64,000 nucleotides of DNA from the NCBI GenBank assembly GCA_004794785.1, contig SJOL01004581.1, positions 27,554 through 91,553 of the forward strand. Direction: 5' to 3'. A program made the position numbers and the translations under genes. Positions within the stretch are counted from its first letter, which is position 1. Each line of letters starts with the position of its first letter. Below, in pieces: positions 1 through 13,600 of this stretch. The DNA comes from Opisthorchis felineus. Lineage: Eukaryota > Platyhelminthes > Trematoda > Opisthorchiida > Opisthorchiidae. Below the pieces are notes generated by a model, which was not told the origin of the DNA, did no database searches, and saw nothing but the letters and a program-made list of their open reading frames with translations.

Positions 1-262
1 GTATGAAGGAGATTACGAAACGCTTGCGTGCTGTCGGTGCTACTCGCCTTCCAGGTTGGGGACCGCGTGATCCTCACTGTGCCTGGTTGGAGACGCTGCA
101 AGATATGGCTACCAACCGATGTCAGTGGCGATCTTGTTGTCAGTTTCTATCCTGATTTCCTGAATGAGTTTCTGGAGGTGTAGGCACCTCGTACTGATTG
201 TAGTAAGCTAGCACTAAGTCCCTTCCCCATCAACCTTTTTTCTTTCCTTCACAATAAGGCTT
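1..262 (+). mobile_element. RTE-like LINE, 3' end fragment
   Basis: The reading frame from 3 to 155 encodes about 50 residues ending in WRSCCQFLS and a TGA stop. It closely matches a second copy at 26937-27200, and both share the noncoding tail that follows (GGAGGTGTAGGC, then a pyrimidine-rich end). The frame carries the motif WLETLQDM, which fits the extreme C-terminus of RTE-type LINE reverse transcriptases, as inferred from the linked copy at 21195-21960. The element enters from outside the window, so its 5' extent is unknown. It lies in the intron upstream of the first visible AGBL5 exon. Confidence 0.6.
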
Positions 263-1164
263 TCAAATAAATCATGGTTGTACGGCAGCAAAGCACTGGT
301 GTTGAACACTGTTGTCATGTTGTCGATGATGATGATGATGACGATCCAACATGTGTTTGAATTTGTCACCACATGCCACTCAATTCAAAAGACCAAATCA
401 AATCATTCAGTGTACACGGTTACCTTGATGCCATGCAATAGGGGTGCAAATAGGGTTTATATACTTCCAAGCCCTAGAGAGTACAGTTTGGAATTAGGTT
501 CGAATGAGTTTTTGATGGTTATCTTGGATGTGGTGTTCGTCCTGACGGTTACTTTTGCAAGGCTGAATCGCAGTAGCTGACTTACGTTGACGTATATATA
601 ATTGCACTTGTTGTCAACGCGATCTTTTATTGTTCATACTAGGTAGAAACCATTTCAGCATTCAATGAGTTTTTGTGGGTCCTTGCCGGCCAATAGCCTT
701 TCTTGGATAACAACTCAAGCTGGGCTACTGAGCCCCGATGTCCAACCCATGGAATAGTTTACGTGATGTTCCCACATGGACCTGGCAGGAGTAAAACCAT
801 TATTGTTTAGAATGTGCGCGATAATGTGGGGCCATTTGTGTATAATGAGCTTCGCTGTACCTAAAGTGAATTTCTTCACACAGACGACCGCGGTGGTAGG
901 CGAAAGAAAATTACGCATGAATTGGCATCCACCTATGGGCTACTCCACAGAGATGATATAACATACGATACCGTAACATTCCAACTAACAAAAATATACT
1001 CAGACGAGTTGCTTTGGACTAGTGAACTCCTTGTTGATGGCCTTTTGTGATTTCTACTACAATCAAAAGTTACCTGTTATTTTTTCAGTGGCATGGCTGT
1101 TGTATGAATTTTTAAGTAGCGTTCTTAGTCATAACGTCACAAACCGAATCATTTCTGTCATCAG
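263..1164. other. intron sequence, nothing recognised
   Basis: The 3' part of the intron before the first visible AGBL5 exon ends with the acceptor TTTCTGTCATCAG at 1164. Short ORFs here (for example 278-580) have low-complexity starts and no recognisable domain. I see no gene. Confidence 0.5.
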
Positions 1165-1694
1165 ATCCCCCCGGAAAAGGTGTCTTCACAACAGACAAGT
1201 GACGAAGTGATCCCACCCTGTTCAGATCCTCCGGTCGTGTCTTCACCAGTGGTTCCGACTACGTCATCGATTACAGATTCGTTAAACCCAGGCCGAAATC
1301 TAGTCATTACAAATCACAAACTGCCTCCAGTCATTTTAAATGTGTCCAAGGAAGATTACAGTTCGGAAGGAAGTATACAGGCTGTATCTTCATCCCAGGT
1401 TTCTACCACCTTCAACATAGATGATGGAACCAATGGCGGTATAACAGAAGTAATAGAAAACTCAATTCAGGAAACTTTGGCTGCCTCAGAGCACCTTCTA
1501 AATGGGCCCGAGAAGACATCTGCCATAACAAATGACAGCTCTGAGGAGAGCGTCACACGGCATGCTGACAAAGTCCGCAGCTCAGTTACGTCTGTCAGCA
1601 ATCGACTGAGCGCAATAAGCAAATCCTGTAAATCAAGTCGTCTACTGGCGGCATTTCGAGGACGTCATCAACCGAGCATTCATTCCCTTTTCAC
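1165..1694 (+). CDS. AGBL5: AGBL5 exon (first in window)
   Basis: This exon encodes residues 1-176 of the visible protein, plus two bases of codon 177. It has an acceptor CAG at 1162-1164 and a strong donor GTGAGT at 1695, starts in phase 0 and ends in phase 2. The product is Ser/Thr/Pro-rich and looks disordered ([19 protein letters not shown]). No domain is visible; it belongs to the expanded insertion before the DLHGH zinc ligand. Its assignment rests on the open frame, the splice sites and the phase match to the 16448 exon 14.8 kb away. Because a sequence gap sits in that intron, an additional exon between them cannot be excluded. Confidence 0.72.
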
Positions 1695-4600
1695 GTGAGT
1701 CAAACGTGAGTTGAACACTATTCAGCCAGCTGCACTTTATATAATATATTCCGCAACCACTTAACATAAGCTTGAAGGTTGCTCAGTCCTCAACTTGTTC
1801 TGTAGGCTGTTTAAATACCTTATAAAATCTGGTGTTATTTTACCCGAAAATCCTGGAACAAGTTTTAGGTTGGGGTAAAACCTTCCGAGTCTTCTGAATT
1901 AGCCGGTCAAGGCCATGTTCAACATCTCTCGTGAAGTTGCTGAGGGATTCTACATGAGAAACCTGGTGGATATTCTCAGTCATGGAACGTGCACTTGAAG
2001 GTATTTTTTACAATATGTCTTAATGCATCATTGAGTGGGCCACACAACCCACTCAATCCTGCACCGGAGATGTCACCTAGATTGGTATGAAACGTTTTCA
2101 ATCCAACTGCCATATTTGGCCACCAGACCAGCAACCAAGCAGCGCACCTGAGATACCCGTGTTCCACAAAATCGACCCCAGAATCTGCAAATAGATTTTC
2201 AGTGAAGTATGATATCCTTTTTTTGACCTCCAGACTATCACTCAGAGTTTTTATTGATCAAGCTTCTTAGTTGGTATACTTTCCTGGCTGACTTCACTCG
2301 TTAGGAAGTGAAGTACGTTTGTATCCAACTATTGTTCACCAACCCTTCATCGTATCGAGCGAGGCACCGCTTGCCTCACTAGTGAAACAAGTGCATGGCT
2401 CGTGACAGTTTGCCGGTTGGCTTCTGATACGAAATTGGGTGAATTTTGGTTTCGAGCTTAGCACTAGCTAAGTAGCTGCCCATACCAGTTCAGAAGCGTG
2501 CAGACAGCTGTTGATACCCGTGGCTTGACGCAACTACTCCCGTTTGTATAAATGCGGGCGTAACTGACAGCTCCCGTCTGGTTCTTGGGTACAAGCAAAC
2601 ACCTAAGAATGTTCATGTTGTCACTCCAACTTTAGCTGACTCCAGTCCGGTAGAAATCATTTAGGAATATTTTGTCTTTGAGAAAACAAACCATGCACAA
2701 AGGATGCACACACAGTCTGCTGAACTTTGCGCCAAATCGCTGCACACTGACTGTTTGTGTAACACCGTCATTTTGTATTTTGGAAACAAACAAAACATTA
2801 CATTTTTACTCCGGGCGAACATCCCATGCTTCTGCCAAACGCAAATCCACCCCTTCAATTCCCTCGCACGGCTCAGCCAAAGCTTCCTTATCCTGCTGGA
2901 ATGTTTGGCTTGAGAGACCGTCATAAGTTTATGGTACTAACCGGCATGGTATGGATGACCATAAATAGCTGGCAGAATACACCAGACTCATGTGAGAAGG
3001 GGAGAATCCGACGTGAGGATCGTTTGTGTGATCGTTTGTATAGTAAAGTAAAACCAACAAGGCGAGGTAGAAGGAGAGGTTAGTTTACCAACCTAGTGAT
3101 TTAATAAAGTAAATGTAGCTGCTTCCCGAGACGTTTTTCAGATACGACGTAAGGAAAATTATCTTACAGATGAAAAGGAAAACAAGAACTGCTACGTGAC
3201 CCTTGATATTTTTAGGAACGACTTCCATATGGTAGTCCGAGCGCATTCTAAGTAGAATTTAAAAACAACTTTGTGGCACGCATCTGCCCAAAGTAATCTG
3301 ATACAAGTTTACCAAGTAGTGCCGATGTGGATTTCAAACGGATGGTAATGTATAGACGTAGTGGAAGATGGTCTGGGCCAGAAAACGGCAAATTTGCCAA
3401 CCATCGATATTGGCATTCCGAAACTATCACTTGTACTCGTCTTTGCGGCTCAGTTAAATTTCGACTGTCTGTGTAAACGCGAAGCCTAGAGAAGATCCAT
3501 AATAATGGCAGGAATTCAGTTCAATTCTTATTGGTAATCATCAGTAGTGCACATCTCACAGAACTCCAGAGAGTCTCGCATCCGTAGCCTCCCGGCTAAT
3601 AGCTTGAACAATTAACTGTTCGGCCACGAGTGGCTGATCAGCAGTATGATTAACTAGCACTTAGAATATAGCGTCATCCATCCTTCAGTCACGGGACCCA
3701 CATCACCTGGTCACGTGTTGACTGGCTCCTCGAGCGACGACTTCTCAGATGGAAGTTTAACTCATCGGGTGAATTTTATTCTTCCTCAGAGCCACTTATG
3801 GAAAATCGGTAGTATGAGGAGATTCGGGAAGTTTGGTGGAGATTTTATAGTGTGAGTGAGGCCATCCGCTCGTGGTCCAACTACTAGGCGTCCAAACTGC
3901 TCGACGGGAGGGCGCGAGTTTGAACCTCTCTACTGGAGTTTCGTGGGCCGTGCGCTGCGGACGATTCCCAGTAGGACTGAAACAGCTGTATAGTGCTTCT
4001 TGGTTTTTCAACATAGATTGGCTTCACTTTGAGGACGAAATCTCCACCAAACTCCCCAAAACTCAACACACCACAAACGTTTGTTTCTGTGTTTTAGTGT
4101 TGATTTCATCCAAGTGATCGTGCATGCATTATACTTCAAAAAGCAATCACTCACTTTCTGTATCATCAGCCGAACTCAACGAACCTGCAAAGTATGTCCA
4201 TAAACCTAGTGTCTAGTATAATGTATTGTGACGTCCCCCATTTTCTTCCAGCTCTATTATTTCAGCGCTATCCATTGCGAAAGTGTGACCTGTCAACCGT
4301 ATGCATGTATGCACATTTCGTGATAATCAAAACCTCGTATAATTTGGTGTCCTGTTCGCCGAGCTTGGTTGTTGAGTTGCACTTTTCTCCATCGGAGTCA
4401 TCGGCACATTGATGAGGTTTCCTTCCATGGTGACGAAGTGTTTGCAAATAAGTGTCCGAGTTCGGCTGTCAGGCCGATAACTAATGGATCCATCCGAATT
4501 TACAACATTTTGCAACATCATCAACCGTTGATTCCCTAGCTTGATGCATTAATCGTGACAAAATTCCCCGCAATAGTTGACCGACAAATTCCTTTAATCC

Positions 4601-7600
4601 AATAAGCACTCACCAATTCAACCTTTTGATTCTTCGAGAAAAATCTGCAAGTAATTGAGACAGTCTTTGTAAGTGCTGGTTCATTTATCCCATTTGACAG
4701 TTAAATAGTGTCTAAAACATTGAGTTCCCTTTAGCTATTTGTGTAATGCAGTAGTGAGTCAAAGTTGCCGGTTTTCAACATGTCGGTTTTATCTCATCAA
4801 CCACAGTGCCCAAAGCTATCAATTCTGTGCCATAAATAGGGATAAATAATAATCAAACAGTGGAACTGAACCAGTATTATCGAGGACCAATCGGGTCCGG
4901 TTCTCAAGTTCAAGGCAAGTTGATGGCTGTTTTTAAGGTATTTTGTGTGCACAAGCTAGGTCTGTATTGACTGATCAACATGGCCTCAATGAAAGCTAAT
5001 AAACTCGAGCTGACATTCCACAGCAAAATTCTGAACGCTTTACTGGAATCAACTCTGTGTCCAGTGAATGGGACTCGTTTGTTGGTCGATGAGGCAGGTC
5101 TTCAGGCCTGAGCATGCAGGCCATCTGTCGGTCGACGAGTCACCCCACTCAACTAATTAGGCGTCTGTTATGAGATGGGTTTGCATAAGCTCCTATCTGT
5201 TCTTCAAATGTGCACTTCACTGGAACTACATAGCGTGTGAGACAGAGGGACTGTGTACAAAACGCGGCGTGCATCGGAGATTGGCTTGTCTCGTTGATGA
5301 GACCAGAACTAATTGAGAGGTTGATTACTCTATGTAATTTGGGCCATGTGGCTAGTGGTCTTCCCTAAACCGTGGTATGCTGGAAACCCCGTTCTTCTTT
5401 ACTTAATAGTTAGGCTCCCACTTCGGCATATTGTGGGCGGTAATGAATTTCTCTGGGTAGCTTTTAGAAGGTTGATATCATTCTCCTTTGAAGAGCGTTT
5501 TTTGTCATGTTTCGATTATCGCAATTAGTCTACACCAAAGAGCGAGTTTTGCTGGTATTACAGCTCATCGACAGTTCTTGTCACTATCGGAATTTAAAAC
5601 TCTGACATACGCGGAGTTTGCATTACCGCCATTGGAATGCTGGGTCAGCAACTCACGCATCACCCAAACGCGAGTATGTGTGCATTTTCGTACGGGTTAC
5701 TTCGGACTCATGCTCTGGTAACGTGCTGATGACTGAATCTTAAGCTCCAAATAGCTGAAGATAGATCCTAATTTAGGTGGTTATCTTGAAATCAAAACTC
5801 AAGGCGGACAGTTTCTGTTCAGTCTGGAGGAGCCGAAATAATGACCGAATGATGGGAGACTGGTAGTTGAAACAACAATGATGTGGATGCAGTCGCACCA
5901 AATCCTACAGTTGTCAAATAGTATCCCTTGGTTGCCTGACGTTGCTTGAGTAAGTTTCCGCGGGTTTGGTGTTTTTGTTGTTTGATTCCGTGCCATTTTT
6001 ATTACATAGTCAGGAGAACTGTGTGAAGTAACGCACAACTGTAGGTGGCATGTGCAACCACTTGGCACGGATGGTTCATTTTAATAATCATTCGGAATTA
6101 AAAATAGGTGGAAAATTCTGGGTACTTTTGGGTTATTCTGTCGGATGGTTGGGTTGCTGTTCACTTCGTGCAGAAACCAGAAACAGGGAATCAGGATAGT
6201 GATTTAAGATACTAGGATGCTTGATAATAAGGCTAACCAGTGTAACATGACACTTTAACAATCTTAATGGAATTAAATGCTGGGTGATAATGGTAGGCTT
6301 AATGTGCTTGCGGTCAGTGAAGTATGGTGATGACCACAAGGCACGAGAGCTTGCGCTCTTTATTAATGTTGCCGACACGTGCGCGGTGAAACTGTTCAGG
6401 ATTTTAGTCATCTTGTAGTCGGAAATCCACCAGAGCAATCCCATGTGTTATGTTTGTACTCCAAGTAATTCACGTACGTTGGAACTTCTGCTGTGAGTGG
6501 AATGCATACCTCTAGTAAGGTGTGATCTTACTATAACTGTTTGTTTAATCAAGCTTGAACCGTAGCAGCCAAATCGTCTTCTGAATTACCTGCTATTCTC
6601 CTGGCTTAGTGTCTACAGTCCACGCAGTCTGACTGTTAACGCCTGGCTAAAATAACCTCCATGTGATCAGCAACCACAGAAATACCTGATTTAGTCTTGA
6701 ACATCACGTGAAACCTCACTCATATATCTGGTATTTCCTCCAAACGTAGATGTGAGTCAGCTGATTACTTGATCGGAATGTTCGCTGTGGTAATTATGCT
6801 GTAGATGTACATGGAGCTAAAACAATTATTATGTCGACTGCTTTCCAGGACATCATCACCTCCATCGATGGCACTACATCAGCAGTAAATTCCGATAATC
6901 TCTTCTGTCGCAAGACCGTGAAAATGAGCAACAAAGCGAAGATGCGTGGCTTCTTTACCAAGGAATATAAGAGCTAACCATATCTTGTACGTAGTACCAA
7001 AATTCGCAGAGCTTTCCGGAGTGGAGTTAGATGATAGTAGCAAGACAGACTTATCACAGCTTCTACAGGCCCAGTACCGTTTTGGATTCTACTCAAAATA
7101 AGCTAACAAACGGCGAACACATGCTAACTTAACTGGCTCCACCATTAGGAGTGACGGTGTACGGTAAGGGTTCCAGTCAGACGTACGGAGTTCAACGTGA
7201 ATTCACCAAAAGAGAGTATGATAACCACGCAGCGCTCAGCTTGGCAGTAACAGATTTCGGTGTGTGCTGTCATTGAATGGCAAATATCCGTCTGCTGAGG
7301 AACTGAGAGTTCTATTACAGCAGCATAGTTTATCATAACCACCGCAGAATCGCTAAAAAGTCACCACCGGCAGCAGCCAAATTTAATTTACAGTTTGCTC
7401 ATAAACTGCATTCAGAAACTGCTTTCGAGTTTCCAAAGTGTTGATGGATGGTGTACTCAATGAACGAATGAGAGAAGCCCTTAGATACCGAGTCTATAAT
7501 GGTCTTGGAAGCTAACCGCCACATTTTGTACACGGCAGTTTGGTTTGAAAAATGGACTTGAAGTAATGGCTAGAAGGAGCCATGCATACACAGACTCTTT

Positions 7601-10600
7601 TCAAGAAATATGGCTGCTGACCTTGTAGAATAATATTTGTCAGTTTCATAAAACTTTCAGCATGCGGCAAGTGAGATGATTCGGCTGATAACACCATAAA
7701 TCACTTGACCTGGTGGTAGATTCTTTCGATTTTTGCATCCCATGGTTACATAATTGACTCCATTATACCGGAGGACCAAAACCAAACCAAGCAAATCTCT
7801 GAGGGTCCCAAAGAATGTTTTCCTGATAAAACTTGACTGCAACCTAGGGATTTCACAATAATGGAACCTAGGCTGTTCTAATCTTTGTTTCAAACGGAGA
7901 CTTTTTCAAACCACCAGTTGCTTCGACTGGCATACAGACAGACGGGTAAGATATACTATGGCTGCACGTTACTTGACCGCCCGAAAGGAACTGTTTACCT
8001 GGCGAAGGTGACCTAACCAATTCACACCGAGTCACGTTCTTTAAAAGCCGTTTTCAATCTGTATATGATCAGTTAAGGATGGCGGCAATGCGAAGGACTT
8101 CGACTCCACGCGAATGATTTGTTCACAAACTTGAGCAGCTGATTGGTGGATGGACTATCGTTTACAGACAAAATCAATCCTAGTGTCAGTGACCGAAAGA
8201 CAAATGAGATTTTAATGTTTTTCGAACGAAACCTCTACATTTCAGGTCCGTAAAACCGGACGATACAGACAACTTGACGTTGAGGGGTGCACCAGTTTAC
8301 CGAGCCTCAATATTCACAGCGGTTGTCAGGTCGCCGGAATCCAAAACGTATTTCGGACGAAATCAAGTGACCACCCCAATTAGCGATATAAGGCCAGCAG
8401 AGGATGTTCTTCGTGTGAGGACACACATATTCAACTAGAAGTCAGCGAGATTTTTAAAAGACTTAATCCATCACTGATTTTTCCTTTTCAGCCCCATCTT
8501 CTTGGGTACAAATCTTGAACGCTTAAGGTGACTCGATTTTTGTGTTCTCAATGCGTTGCTAAGAGTAACAAACTCATCGTAGTTAAGGTTACCATGAACG
8601 CCAGAACACTACCGATTCCAGAACCGAAGAGTGGCGCATTTCTTCACTGAAATGTTTTCTCCCGTAGCTTGGTTACGATTTTAATTTTTGACGACTTCTA
8701 GCTGAAAAACCGAAAAATATCTTCATACATCCAACAGTTTGTGTTTGATGTACACATAGAAATCCATGAGACTTCGCTGGTCAATGTTGGTGTCAATTTT
8801 GATGAGACAACATTGCACTGACCACGTGTCATGTGAACCTTTCTATCCTGGTGCAATTATTCCGGTTAGTTCTCACCGACTACGTATCACAGATCATTAT
8901 CGTTGGATATCCTTAGTCATGACCGCATTGGAACCACGAGTGTCCGACCTTGCAGGCGAGCGCTTTACCACGACCACACCAGCACACACTGGATGCAACT
9001 GGATCATTACATCTGAACAGGCGTCCGGGTTCATGCTTGACTGAGGCAATGGGTTTTCCGAACACCTCAAACGACGCGCCAGTAACCATTCTACGACTAT
9101 CTATCGACTGACCAACGTAGTAAGACCTTCCGGTTCTGCTTGAGAGCTGCTGTTCATTTACTAATCGGCTAAAGGTAGTTATAAGATGTTCAGAATCCGT
9201 ATTCACATTACTTCTGTGAACAGTTCTCTTCGTTTCCTGGCACAATCGTTCGCGTTAGTCCCGACAAAAGCAGGAAGCGCTGAACTCATGTTTCGCTTGT
9301 GTAACCTTGACCATGCTAGAGTTCAGCTCACCATATCCATATGTTGGCTTGGGGCCGTCCGAAGTACTTCAATGGTCACCAGTATTATTTTCTAAGTTGG
9401 ATTACTTGATGTGGCGAGCTGACAAATAATGCGTAGGAGATTGAGAAACTGAGCTAACTCAAGGTCCCACTGGTCCAATTAGAAGTATATATCTTGACAG
9501 ACGGCTTTGGGAGAAAAGATATTTCCATTTGCAGTCACGTTTCACTTGAACAAACACGATCCTGCTATAAAAGCAGTCAGTTTTGTCCATCAGTGAAGGA
9601 CCAGAATCAGAGTGGTCATCTTTCGATTTGTCTTCAACGGCGAAACAGTTGGAAAGTAGAAGTCCCTGTGATTTAGGTTTGCTGCTTTCCTTTGACCGGA
9701 AAATTTCAGTGTTTTCAAATAAGGATTATGAAAGTTGTGCATGAGAAAAATGGCCTAGTCAACCAGTTTTGTCGTGGAGGAAACATTCAGCGACTCCGAC
9801 GTTTTTATGCAATTGAAGTATCTTATCTTTGCAAAAAGGCCAACGATCACAATATAACTGTTTTATCCTCTTTGGGAATTACGGACATAGCGTATTGCAC
9901 GACCTCATGGCTGGTTCAAGCCTCATGCTTTTCGATTATTAGCTGGACAATATACGATTCAATCCTGAGTGAATGATCAGTGGTGAGACCAATGTACGGT
10001 CAGAGAGAATATAGCACTGCCCATCCTTCATCACATATTCCGGTGTTGAATAGCCCCTCAGTTGACGGCTTAACATATTGGGGGCCTGTGCAGCCGACAG
10101 GATGTTTTCCCTTTCTGAGCACATTAATTGCAGTTTGCGGGCTTCACCTAAGATATTAATTCTGTAGAAGAAGTCACTCTATGCGAAAAGGTCTGAAAGC
10201 ACTGAACAGCGGCTTCAATGGTATCAAAAATCAGGACTAGGAATACCGAAAAAATTGCCAACTACATCCCAACAAAGCAGCTTTCAGATCGCAAGCCTAA
10301 TAATTCCCCAACCAAAATGATAAATTATTTGAGCAAGCTGCACTTGAGAAGCAGCCTCAGTTTGCTAACTTTTGACAGCCACTGGTCATCTACATTTATT
10401 TCCGCGGTAAATAGAATGATCCCCGGGTCCTACGAGTGAAAAAATGTGGCTTTGGCACTAGACGTTATCCTTATTTTGACGCAACTCACGGATTCACCAG
10501 GACAGCTCAGAGAGATGACTAATTCCAAATTGGAGTAAACCTTTCAGCTGAAAAGCTGTCACTCGAAAAACCAACCAACACGTGTTCATGTGGTGCGCAT

Positions 10601-13600
10601 CCCATAAAAGAAGGATGGGTGACCGTGTATTATTAGTGCGAGTGGACTACACCGGTGATTGACCGCTCGTAGTCGAACGGCTAAAACTACTAGCTGGGAG
10701 GTCGGGGGGTCTACGCGCCCTAGAGTTTTATGAGTCGAGCACGGCTGATGATTCCCAATAAGGACGAAATATCTGTTCAGTGCTGCTCGGCCGTCCAGGA
10801 TAGACTGGCTTCACTTAATGGAGAAAATTCCCACTGAACTTCTCCACGTAAGCTTGTTTATCTAGACTTCAAAAACGGCGGAACTCTTATTAGACAATAA
10901 AGAAATGGCATTGTTTTTTACTATTTCATACAGTAAAACTATTTGATACATCAGCTACTCTCATTTTCACACTGACTTGGGCATAATGGGAGACTAAAAA
11001 CTGAGTCCACGTGATTCTCTCGTTTACGGTGATCTTCTTCAAGTGAATGTGCCGCACAAAGCCATCTCATGTTTCAGTTGGTACGATAGTCGAGATATCG
11101 CGTTACATTTCCTAGACGTAACACTTCCCGACGGCCCACGACTGGTGTTATCCTTCTTGGGGGGTAATCAGGTCGGCTCATTCCGTGACTTTCCGTCAAC
11201 CATATGTTCTACTTAGACACAAATTAGAAGGAAGTCGATAAATATTCTCTTTTATACACAAGCACGGTTTTAATGGGAAACCCAGCTGAATCCACCTAGA
11301 TATCTCGTTTGTGATGATGTGTTATGTCAAGGCGATGTACCACGATTTTTGAATATCGTGCAACTGAAACATGAAGCGGCCTGATGCAGCACTTTCAATT
11401 ACAGGACGAAATCCCCACTGAAACACCCCACTTGAGCTCACTTATCTAGATTTCAAAGAACGACGGAAATCTTGTGAGCCTGTGACGAAAAACGAACGCT
11501 GTTTTTTACTAATTCATTCAATAAAATCTATCTAATGTACTTATCTGTCTAATGTCGGTTCCCGTTTCCATAGGTTCTTGGTGAGTTTCCGCAGCGCAGC
11601 AAAGTGCGTGTGAACCACTTGCCAGTTTTGCTAATATAATCCATGTAATCCTCTATGCGATCCTGCTAGAATCGCCCACTGGGATGGCCAACATATGGGA
11701 CCATTATATGTTCATACCCTAAACTTTTTTCTTCATTGGCCTGATTTATCGTTAGCGGCACCGTGCTGTTAACAAAACCGGCAAATTTCAAAGCTCATGG
11801 ACAATCCAGAAGTTTACTGTTGTACCTATAAAAACAGTTTCAAATAAGTTCCCACATGTTTTGAGCCACTTCCGCTCTGGTAAAAGCAGGTGTACTTTTT
11901 TAGCCCGCAGAAAAGCTGTCAACGCAGTCTTTCGCTGAGATACCAAAGAAAATTCTGCTAACTAATGTAAATTCCACCGAAGGATTTCGGCCAAAGTTCG
12001 CTCAGGCATATTAAAAACTCACTAGGATAGACATGGAGCATCCCATTGTACCATAATTGGTGAACCACTGTCTATGAAGGAACCGCGGACGGAGTGCCAT
12101 AGGTTCACACAATTTTGATGCTTAGACGGATTCTAACCACCTTTATCAGTGACACGCTGCCAGGATGACACCTATTTCATCCAAGCTGCAGAACGGAATC
12201 AGCTGTTTTGGTATGAAAATGTCTCCACACATTTTCAACAACTCAGTCCACCTCGTCCGCCTTATCACCATGTTTTGTAAAGCCATTCGTTCGAAATCCT
12301 CATTATTCATTGTTTTGCGCGATGAACTAGACAAATGTACACATAACCGTACTACTGTAATCAAGATTGGTGAAAGTGGTCGTTAGCCTGTTCGCTGAGC
12401 TGGGCAATTCGATTGCAAACGTTTCATCACCAATTGAGGTGACATCGTCAGTGCGTTATTGGGGAGCGTAGTGGTGCGTAGCGATGGTTTGGGGGTTGTG
12501 CGTTGAGTAGTATTGCGTGTGTGTTAATACACCTGCTGCTAACCGGGGCTGACCTTTGATCGCGATTAGTTGTTCGGTCGGGCGGTTCCATTGGTCGCTC
12601 CGTTGTCCTGTGTCCTCATTCGCCGATGCCCACGTGACCTCTGAGCTTGGCATCCCCTGTCAGCGTACTCTGGTCGATGCTGGAGTGACCTTTGTCCTTG
12701 GCCCTTCCTAGTTCCGGCTTGTGACCTTTATTGACCTGACTCCAAGGAGTTCCTTGTTTCTTTGTTTNNNNNNNNNNNNNNNNNNNNNNNNNNNNNNNNN
12801 NNNNNNNNNNNNNNNNNNNNNNNNNNNNNNNNNNNNNNNNNNNNNNNNNNNNNNNNNNNNNNNNNNNNNNNNNNNNNNNNNNNNNNNNNNNNNNNNNNNN
12901 NNNNNNNNNNNNNNNNNNNNNNNNNNNNNNNNNNNNNNNNNNNNNNNNNNNNNNNNNNNNNNNNNNNNNNNNNNNNNNNNNNNNNNNNNNNNNNNNNNNN
13001 NNNNNNNNNNNNNNNNNNNNNNNNNNNNNNNNNNNNNNNNNNNNNNNNNNNNNNNNNNNNNNNNNNNNNNNNNNNNNNNNNNNNNNNNNNNNNNNNNNNN
13101 NNNNNNNNNNNNNNNNNNNNNNNNNNNNNNNNNNNNNNNNNNNNNNNNNNNNNNNNNNNNNNNNNNNNNNNNNNNNNNNNNNNNNNNNNNNNNNNNNNNN
13201 NNNNNNNNNNNNNNNNNNNNNNNNNNNNNNNNNNNNNNNNNNNNNNNNNNNNNNNNNNNNNNNNNNNNNNNNNNNNNNNNNNNNNNNNNNNNNNNNNNNN
13301 NNNNNNNNNNNNNNNNNNNNNNNNNNNNNNNNNNNNNNNNNNNNNNNNNNNNNNNNNNNNNNNNNNNNNNNNNNNNNNNNNNNNNNNNNNNNNNNNNNNN
13401 NNNNNNNNNNNNNNNNNNNNNNNNNNNNNNNNNNNNNNNNNNNNNNNNNNNNNNNNNNNNNNNNNNNNNNNNNNNNNNNNNNNNNNNNNNNNNNNNNNNN
13501 NNNNNNNNNNNNNNNNNNNNNNNNNNNNNNNNNNNNNNNNNNNNGAATGGTAATCAATTGTTCCTCTCCAGTTCGATTGTAAACTTGATCTCTTCAAACG

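Noticed and set aside
5722..5760. CTGATGA followed by short inverted words, considered as a hammerhead
   Set aside because: No stem II or GAAA box follows at the proper distance.
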